A DNA stretch of 64,000 bases from an uncultured Pelagibacteraceae bacterium (GTDB lineage Bacteria; Pseudomonadota; Alphaproteobacteria; Pelagibacterales; Pelagibacteraceae), in NCBI GenBank assembly GCA_902588585.1, contig CACIPQ010000003.1, positions 62,001 to 126,000 on the forward strand. The letters run 5' to 3'. The notes below the pieces were generated by a model that did no database searches, had not been told where the DNA came from, and saw nothing but the letters and a program-made list of their open reading frames with translations. The first letter of the stretch is position 1. Each line of letters begins with the position of its first letter. The position numbers were made by a program, and so were the translations under genes. Of the stretch, positions 59,246 to 64,000 are shown piece after piece.

Positions 59246-59695
59246 ATGGAAAATACCATTTCTTTTAACACTAAGTTTGGTCGAATTTCAGCTACCGAAA
59301 CAAAGGGTAAAGTAACCTCTATTCAATTTAAAAAGCTTAAAAAAAAAGGCTTATCATCAATCAATTTAATAAAGCTTAGAAAAAATATTAACGCTTATTT
59401 TAAAGGGGAAATAAATAACATAAAAATTCCAATAAAAATTGTCGGAAACTCTATGCAAAAGAAAATATGGAATGAATTAAAAAAAATAAAAAAAGGCGAA
59501 ACAATGAGCTATGCTCAAATCGCCAAAAAACTTAAAATTTCACCCAGATATGTAGGAAAAGTATGTGGTCAAAACAGGCATATATTAGTCATTCCTTGTC
59601 ACAGAGTTATAAGGTCTGATGGATCACTTGCTGGATTTTCTGCATACGGAGGTATAAACCTCAAGAAAAGATTGATACAATTTGAAAAAAGATGA
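59246..59695 (+). CDS. ogt: Methylated-DNA--protein-cysteine methyltransferase
   Basis: Suicide repair protein that takes alkyl groups from O6-alkylguanine. With ATG 59246 (MENTISFNTKFG) it has 149 residues; the longer in-frame ORF from 59189 would run into mnmE. The active site is PCHRVIRSDGSLAGFSAYGG with Cys118, and the recognition-helix segment reads SPRYVGKVCGQNRHILVIP where NP is more usual than NR. The end overlaps the next gene by 4 bp (ATGA), linking it to the two membrane proteins that follow. Confidence 0.92.
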   Translation: MENTISFNTKFGRISATETKGKVTSIQFKKLKKKGLSSINLIKLRKNINAYFKGEINNIKIPIKIVGNSMQKKIWNELKKIKKGETMSYAQIAKKLKISPRYVGKVCGQNRHILVIPCHRVIRSDGSLAGFSAYGGINLKKRLIQFEKR

Positions 59696-60075
59696 CCCTT
59701 TTAAAAAAGAATAAAATTTTAATTTTTTTTTTTATTTTTGGTCTTTTACAGATTTATTATTTATATAACAAAAGAAGTAGTTTTAATTTTGAAGTTTTAA
59801 AGAATCCTTTTAAAAAAGAATCCCATATAAATATATTTTTGGAAAAAACTGTAATTGAAACCAAGCAGATTATTCAATCAAATAATCTAAAAAAATTTAA
59901 CCTAAGCCAAAAGCTAGGGGACAAGGATAGCTTTTTGTATCAGAGAATAATTGAATATAATTATCCTGTGAGAATGGACTCAAAAGAAAAATATACTTTT
60001 TTCCTATTAGGAGAAAAAAATAGTTGTGAAGATGTTTTTATAGGCCAATTTATTGAACTGAAAAAATGTTATTAG
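59692..60075 (+). CDS. Unknown single-pass membrane protein
   Basis: I do not recognise this 127-residue protein. It begins with a short basic stretch and one hydrophobic helix (ILIFFFIFGLLQIYYLY, residues about 9-25), then a soluble, lysine-rich part ending in two cysteines 14 residues apart (SCEDVFIGQFIELKKCY). It overlaps ogt by 4 bp and the following GT-C-like gene by 10 bp, so it is translated with them and may be an accessory subunit of that membrane protein. That is inferred from position only. Confidence 0.6.
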   Translation: MTLLKKNKILIFFFIFGLLQIYYLYNKRSSFNFEVLKNPFKKESHINIFLEKTVIETKQIIQSNNLKKFNLSQKLGDKDSFLYQRIIEYNYPVRMDSKEKYTFFLLGEKNSCEDVFIGQFIELKKCY

Positions 60076-61256
60076 AGGTAAAAAATTTTAACAACAAAAT
60101 AGCTCTAGTATTGTTGATTCTGATACTTAATAGTTACCTATTTTTAAGCATTGGTTTGCCAGTCGAGATGTTAAAAATAAATTTAGTTATTTTTTTTGTA
60201 GTTTTTATATATTTTTTTATCAAATATTTTAAATATAACTTCCCATTAAAATTATATTTTTTACTCATTCTGCTTATTTGTTTGGGGGAACCGGCAATAA
60301 ATTGGGATCTGAGAAGTATTTATTTATTTCATGCAAAAAGGATATTTTTTGATGATTCTATTTATTCTATTGCTGATAACTATGCTCAGTTTAGTCATAA
60401 CGACTATCCGTTGTTAGTACCTGCTTTCTCTTCGTCTTTTGCATTTTTAGTTGGTTATTGGCATGAAGTATTCCCTAAAAGTGCATTTACATTTATTTAT
60501 TTACCACCCCTAATATTTCTTTCTTCTTACCTGGACAATAAAAAGTATATAATTTTTCTATCTGTATTAATTTTTTTTATAGGACAATACTTATTTAATG
60601 GCGGTACAGAAGGAATATTGTCTGTATATTTTATAACTTGTGCTTTTTGTTTCTATTATATCTTTTTTGAAAAAAACAATAAAAAAATAGATCTTACTTT
60701 CTACATACTTACTGTCCTTTTTTGCACATCTCTTGCTTTAATAAAAAATGAAGGTTTGGCTCTTTTGCTAGTTATTTTCACAACTACTGTTTTGATAAAA
60801 TTATTTGAAGAAAAAACAGTACAGTTACAATTTTTAAAAAAAATGCTTATTCTATCAGTATCTTTTTTGCCAATGCTTTTTTGGAAATTTTTTTGTTATA
60901 AAAATAATATAATTAACCAATTTCTACATGAAGATTCTTTAAATATAATATTAACAAAAATTTATTATTTAGAAAATTACAAATTGTTTTTTTATTATTT
61001 TTTCTTCTCTAACGAAAAATTTATTTTAGCTGTAGTTGCATTTTTAATTTCATTCTATATAAACTTCGATAAAAAATTATTTTACTATTGCTTATTAATA
61101 TTTTTTTCTTATCTAATAATTATATTACTTGTACACTTTGCAACAGACCTGGAATTTGTTCACCAATTGCAAACTACTTCCTTTAGGATTGTAAAAACTT
61201 TTACTCTTATTTTGGGGTTTTTTACTATTTATAATTTAAAAATAAAAACTAGTTAG
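60066..61256 (+). CDS. Polytopic membrane protein, probable GT-C fold glycosyltransferase
   Basis: A 396-residue protein with about ten membrane helices. The first long loop has INWDLRSIYLFHAKRIFFDD, with an Asp after Trp and an Asp-Asp pair, which fits the metal/substrate loop of GT-C glycosyltransferases using polyprenyl-phosphate sugars (ArnT/GT39-like). HNDYPLLVPAF follows, as in such proteins. Donor and acceptor are unknown. It converges on a GT2 gene (9-bp gap) that could make the lipid-linked donor. The fold call is from pattern only. Confidence 0.6.
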   Translation: MLLEVKNFNNKIALVLLILILNSYLFLSIGLPVEMLKINLVIFFVVFIYFFIKYFKYNFPLKLYFLLILLICLGEPAINWDLRSIYLFHAKRIFFDDSIYSIADNYAQFSHNDYPLLVPAFSSSFAFLVGYWHEVFPKSAFTFIYLPPLIFLSSYLDNKKYIIFLSVLIFFIGQYLFNGGTEGILSVYFITCAFCFYYIFFEKNNKKIDLTFYILTVLFCTSLALIKNEGLALLLVIFTTTVLIKLFEEKTVQLQFLKKMLILSVSFLPMLFWKFFCYKNNIINQFLHEDSLNIILTKIYYLENYKLFFYYFFFSNEKFILAVVAFLISFYINFDKKLFYYCLLIFFSYLIIILLVHFATDLEFVHQLQTTSFRIVKTFTLILGFFTIYNLKIKTS

Positions 61257-61264
61257 AAATATTT

Positions 61265-61957
61265 TTAATCAAAAAAACTATATTTAACTATGCAAAAAAC
61301 TGCTTTGAAGCCATCTATGGCTCTTATTTTTTTTCCTTCCTCGTAGGTTCTTCCCTGATAGGTAATTCCAACTTCGAAAAATCTAAATTTTTTTTTTGCC
61401 AACTTTGCAGTAACTTCCGGTTCAAAACCAAAACCATTTTCTTTAAGTTGAATACTTTTAATGGCTGAAGTTTTAAAACATTTAAATCCAGTTTCCATAT
61501 CTGATAAATTAATATTAGTACAAATGTTAGAAAAAACTGTTAAAAAATAATTAGCAACTCTGTTCCAGAAGTATAAAACTCTTTTTCCTTCTGACCCTTT
61601 AAATCTCGATCCATAAACAATATCGGCTTTAAACTCATCTATAGGTCTTATCAATTTTGGATAATCGTTTGGATCATATTCTAAGTCTGCATCCTGAATT
61701 ATAACTATTTCACCTTTAACATGCTGAATTCCAGTTCTTATACAGGCTCCTTTTCCTAAATTCGAATCATGATAAAGTATTTTATTAACCAAAGAACTTA
61801 ATTTAGACTTTAGTATTTCTCTTGTTCCATCATTAGAACAATCATCAACAATAATAATTTCTTTATCGGAAATTTGTGATTTAAGTACTTTTGAAACTAT
61901 TTTTTCTATAGTTCCAACTTCATTGTAGCATGGTATCAAAATTGTAATCTTTGTCAT
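61265..61957 (-). CDS. GT2 glycosyltransferase, polyprenyl-phosphate sugar synthase-like
   Basis: Cytoplasmic-side GT-A enzyme of 230 residues related to dolichol-phosphate mannosyltransferase (DPM1-like). It has the start TILIPCYNEVGTIEKIV, IIVDDCSNDGTREIL, the DXD-type metal site IQDADLEYDPNDYPKLI, and DIVYGSRFKG. No C-terminal membrane helices are present, unlike GtrB. It would transfer a sugar from NDP-sugar to a polyprenyl phosphate. It converges on the GT-C-like gene and begins 4 bp after the ubiH-like stop. Confidence 0.88.
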   Translation of the reverse strand: MTKITILIPCYNEVGTIEKIVSKVLKSQISDKEIIIVDDCSNDGTREILKSKLSSLVNKILYHDSNLGKGACIRTGIQHVKGEIVIIQDADLEYDPNDYPKLIRPIDEFKADIVYGSRFKGSEGKRVLYFWNRVANYFLTVFSNICTNINLSDMETGFKCFKTSAIKSIQLKENGFGFEPEVTAKLAKKKFRFFEVGITYQGRTYEEGKKIRAIDGFKAVFCIVKYSFFD

Positions 61958-61961
61958 TAAT

Positions 61962-63107
61962 TTATTGAAAAATGCCCTTGTCTGAAATTTTCAAACTCAA
62001 TTTTTTTAAAAATTCAAATTTATTTAGATCTTTTAGAATTATTTCTTTAAGTAAAGAAGTAGATTTATTGTGCATAAAAAATTTATTAGTAAAGTTTATA
62101 CCTAAACCAAATAATAAATTCTCTGGTTTTCTTGAATTTACAAATTTTTTAATAAATAAAGAATCTTTTATTTGGAGTCCTAAAGAAAGATGATTGTTCA
62201 TAAAATCAAAAAGTTTTTTTATATCTCTTAAAATTAAATTAAATCCCTGTCCAGCAATTGGATGTACATTATAAGATCCGTCTCCTAAAACTAGTAAGTT
62301 TTTTTTCGAAAGATTTACGTTAAATTTAAATGAAATTGGAAATGACATTGGTTCTTCTAAAATTATTTTTGTCTTCGAATTTAATATATTTTTTAATTTT
62401 GAATAAACTAAATTTTTAATTTCATCTTTTTTATAACTTCTATAACTCTCATTCATACTCCAGACATAGGAAAATATTTTTTTGTTTAAAGGTAAAATGG
62501 CCAAAGGTCCTTCTTTCAGAAAGTATTGTTTCGGCTCAGCAATTATTGAATCGTGTTTAACTAGAGAAGTAAATGCAATTTCTTTAAGATCATCGTTTAT
62601 AAATCTTTTTCCTATTAATTTTTCAACAATTTTAGATTTGCTACCCAAACATAATATAATTAAATCGAAAATGACTTTTTTATTTTTTATCAATACGCTA
62701 GAGTCGTTTATATTTATTTTTTTTATTTCTTCATTAATAATTTTTATGTTTTTTTGTTTTTTTAATTTTTCAAGAAAAATTTTCTTTAATTTTTCATTTT
62801 TTATAATATGCATTAAATTTTTTTCATTATTTGAAAAATTCATAAAATGGTAGTATTGACTTAATTTTTCATGATATAGGTCAATGTTTTTACAGGACCA
62901 AAATGCTTTGAGATCGGTGTTATTTAGATAACCTAATAAAAAAGAATAATTACTTTCAGAAATAGCTGTCGTTCTATTATCGCCAGATTTTTTGATTATT
63001 TTACTTTTTCTTATTAGATTAATTTCAATATCTAATTTACTTAATATTAAAGCAGTAGCTAATCCAGTTAAACCATCTCCTATTATACAAATTTTTTGTT
63101 TTTTCAT
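61962..63107 (-). CDS. UbiH/COQ6-family FAD monooxygenase
   Basis: Ring hydroxylase of ubiquinone synthesis. With ATG 63107 (MKKQKICIIGDGLTG) it has 381 residues: GxGxxG-type FAD motif at the start, an internal segment with DLIILCLGSKSKI, and the second FAD motif GDGSYNVHPIAGQGFNL. In most members this reads GDAAHxxHPxxGQG, so Ala-His is replaced by Ser-Tyr here. Which ring position it hydroxylates (UbiH, UbiI or UbiF/UbiL type) cannot be told. The upstream in-frame extension from 63146 was rejected. Divergent from ftsK. Confidence 0.85.
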   Translation of the reverse strand: MKKQKICIIGDGLTGLATALILSKLDIEINLIRKSKIIKKSGDNRTTAISESNYSFLLGYLNNTDLKAFWSCKNIDLYHEKLSQYYHFMNFSNNEKNLMHIIKNEKLKKIFLEKLKKQKNIKIINEEIKKININDSSVLIKNKKVIFDLIILCLGSKSKIVEKLIGKRFINDDLKEIAFTSLVKHDSIIAEPKQYFLKEGPLAILPLNKKIFSYVWSMNESYRSYKKDEIKNLVYSKLKNILNSKTKIILEEPMSFPISFKFNVNLSKKNLLVLGDGSYNVHPIAGQGFNLILRDIKKLFDFMNNHLSLGLQIKDSLFIKKFVNSRKPENLLFGLGINFTNKFFMHNKSTSLLKEIILKDLNKFEFLKKLSLKISDKGIFQ

Positions 63108-63168
63108 ATTTTTATAAACTTTATCAATTTTATATAAATGATACAAAGTAAACTAGGTGATTCGGGAA

Positions 63169-64000
63169 ATGCAATTGAACAGTAATTTATTTGATAATAT
63201 CGCTAATTTTATCAAAAAACGTCTTATTGAGTTTTTTGGATTGTTTCTAATAAGCCTTTTTTTCTTTTTTACATTTGCACTATTTAATTACTCGGCAGAA
63301 AATTCTACTTTGATTTATAAAGGAAACAATTTTGATGAACCTGGTATTTTTTATTATTATTCAAACATAATAGCTGATTTTTTTCTTCAAAGTTTTGGTT
63401 TAATATCCTTCCTGATAGGAGTTAGTATATTTTCTTGGGGAATAAATCTTGTAATAGCTAAAAAAGTAACAAATATATTAAACAGATTTTTATGCACGGT
63501 TATATACATAACCTTTGGATGTTTGTTTGTTTATACAAGTTATAATAATTCGTTCTGGTTAATTGACAACGGAAATTCAGGTTTTGTAGGAGAAAAAAGT
63601 TTTAATTTTATTTATAATCTATCACCATTAGTAGAACATGATTTTTTTAGATTTGGTTCTTTATTTTTAACTCTCTTTTTTTTTATTTTTGCATCTTCAA
63701 TAAATATCAAAAAAATATTTAATTTTCTTTTATATAAAGTATCTAAAAAAAGTAATGAGAAAGAAATGGAATTTCAAGATGAAGAGCCAGATTTTAGCCA
63801 AACAAATGAAGTTTTGAAACCATCGGAACAACAATCTTTTTCCTTTAAAAATTTAGATAGCAATAAATCAAATAAATATAAATTACCTTCTCTTGCTTTA
63901 TTAGAAAAAAACAAAAGTATGTCTGTAAATAAATCTACACAAAAAAATATTAGTTCAGATTTTCTTGAAAAAATATTATTAGATTTTGGTGTTAAGGGAA
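63169..64000 (+). CDS. ftsK: DNA translocase FtsK, N-terminal part (cut by window edge)
   Basis: Septal DNA pump that clears and resolves the terminus. Only the first 277 residues are in view: four hydrophobic membrane helices (about 17-175), then a charged linker and the start of the motor-domain lead, YKLPSLALLEKN and LEKILLDFGVKG, which is the FtsK pattern before the alpha domain. ATG 63169 gives a sensible N-terminus (MQLNSNLFDNIANFIKKR). The ubiH-ftsK neighbourhood is common in Alphaproteobacteria. The linker is much shorter than in E. coli. The divergent gap to ubiH is 61 bp. Confidence 0.92.
   Translation, partial: MQLNSNLFDNIANFIKKRLIEFFGLFLISLFFFFTFALFNYSAENSTLIYKGNNFDEPGIFYYYSNIIADFFLQSFGLISFLIGVSIFSWGINLVIAKKVTNILNRFLCTVIYITFGCLFVYTSYNNSFWLIDNGNSGFVGEKSFNFIYNLSPLVEHDFFRFGSLFLTLFFFIFASSINIKKIFNFLLYKVSKKSNEKEMEFQDEEPDFSQTNEVLKPSEQQSFSFKNLDSNKSNKYKLPSLALLEKNKSMSVNKSTQKNISSDFLEKILLDFGVKG

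Overview
The window looks like a piece of a streamlined, AT-rich marine alphaproteobacterial chromosome, most probably Pelagibacterales (SAR11) or a neighbour such as the HIMB59 group. The evidence is gene order typical of Alphaproteobacteria (mnmE-mnmG-rsmG-parA-parB facing holA-lptE-leuS-DUF3576; fur-miaB-phoH-ybeY-lnt-metK; nusA-infB-rbfA-rpsO-pnp; dnaK-dnaJ-dapB-nth), alpha-type proteins (RegB, a Mur/Fur-like Fur, a UbiE/UbiB pair), very short spacers, and stop or start codons shared between neighbours. Taxonomy is inferred from content, not from a tree. No tRNA, rRNA, CRISPR array, insertion sequence or prophage was seen.

Layout. 1-5.5 kb (minus): regB (cut by the window edge), gyrB, dnaN, dnaA. 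5.53-5.80 kb: the longest gene-free stretch (270 bp), very AT-rich, with two near-identical 26-bp repeats; it may be a dnaA control region or an origin. 5.8-10.8 kb: rpsT (minus), then ubiE, ubiB, coaBC, a MoeB/ThiF-type E1-like enzyme and an SH3-domain secreted protein. 10.8-15.6 kb: katG (minus), then fabA-fabB-fabI. 15.6-22.1 kb (minus): nusA-infB-rbfA-rpsO-pnp. 22.2-28.5 kb (minus): tsaB-fur-miaB-phoH-ybeY-lnt-metK, closed by a hairpin terminator. 28.5-39.4 kb: a polysaccharide deacetylase, a Bax-like glucosaminidase, an Nfu-type Fe-S scaffold, trpS, murJ, maeB, a BON lipoprotein, rsmI, a periplasmic-binding-like protein and rdgB. 39.4-45.5 kb (plus): grpE, dnaK, dnaJ, dapB, nth and a PfkB kinase. 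45.5-49.7 kb: a 38-residue ArfA-like rescue factor coupled to an atypical OmpR-type regulator, an L,D-transpeptidase, yggS, a degenerate ThiE-like protein, a porin and a DUF3576 lipoprotein. 49.7-59.2 kb: leuS-lptE-holA facing parB-parA-rsmG-mnmG-mnmE, with two parS-like sites inside rsmG. 59.2-64 kb: ogt, an unknown membrane protein, a GT-C-like membrane protein, a GT2 glycosyltransferase, a UbiH-like monooxygenase and the start of ftsK.

Together the genes cover replication initiation and segregation (dnaA, dnaN, gyrB, parABS, holA, ftsK), translation and RNA turnover, proteostasis, fatty acid, quinone and CoA synthesis, and envelope building. parS and dnaA in the same 64 kb suggest an origin-proximal region. 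The most unusual aspects are compaction (four head-to-head gene pairs whose start codons overlap or nearly touch, convergent genes sharing stop codons, a terminator inside a coding region), the loss of customary operon members (recF, rimP, ylxR, truB, rimI, corC, trmB, hrcA), and the tiny ArfA-like gene.
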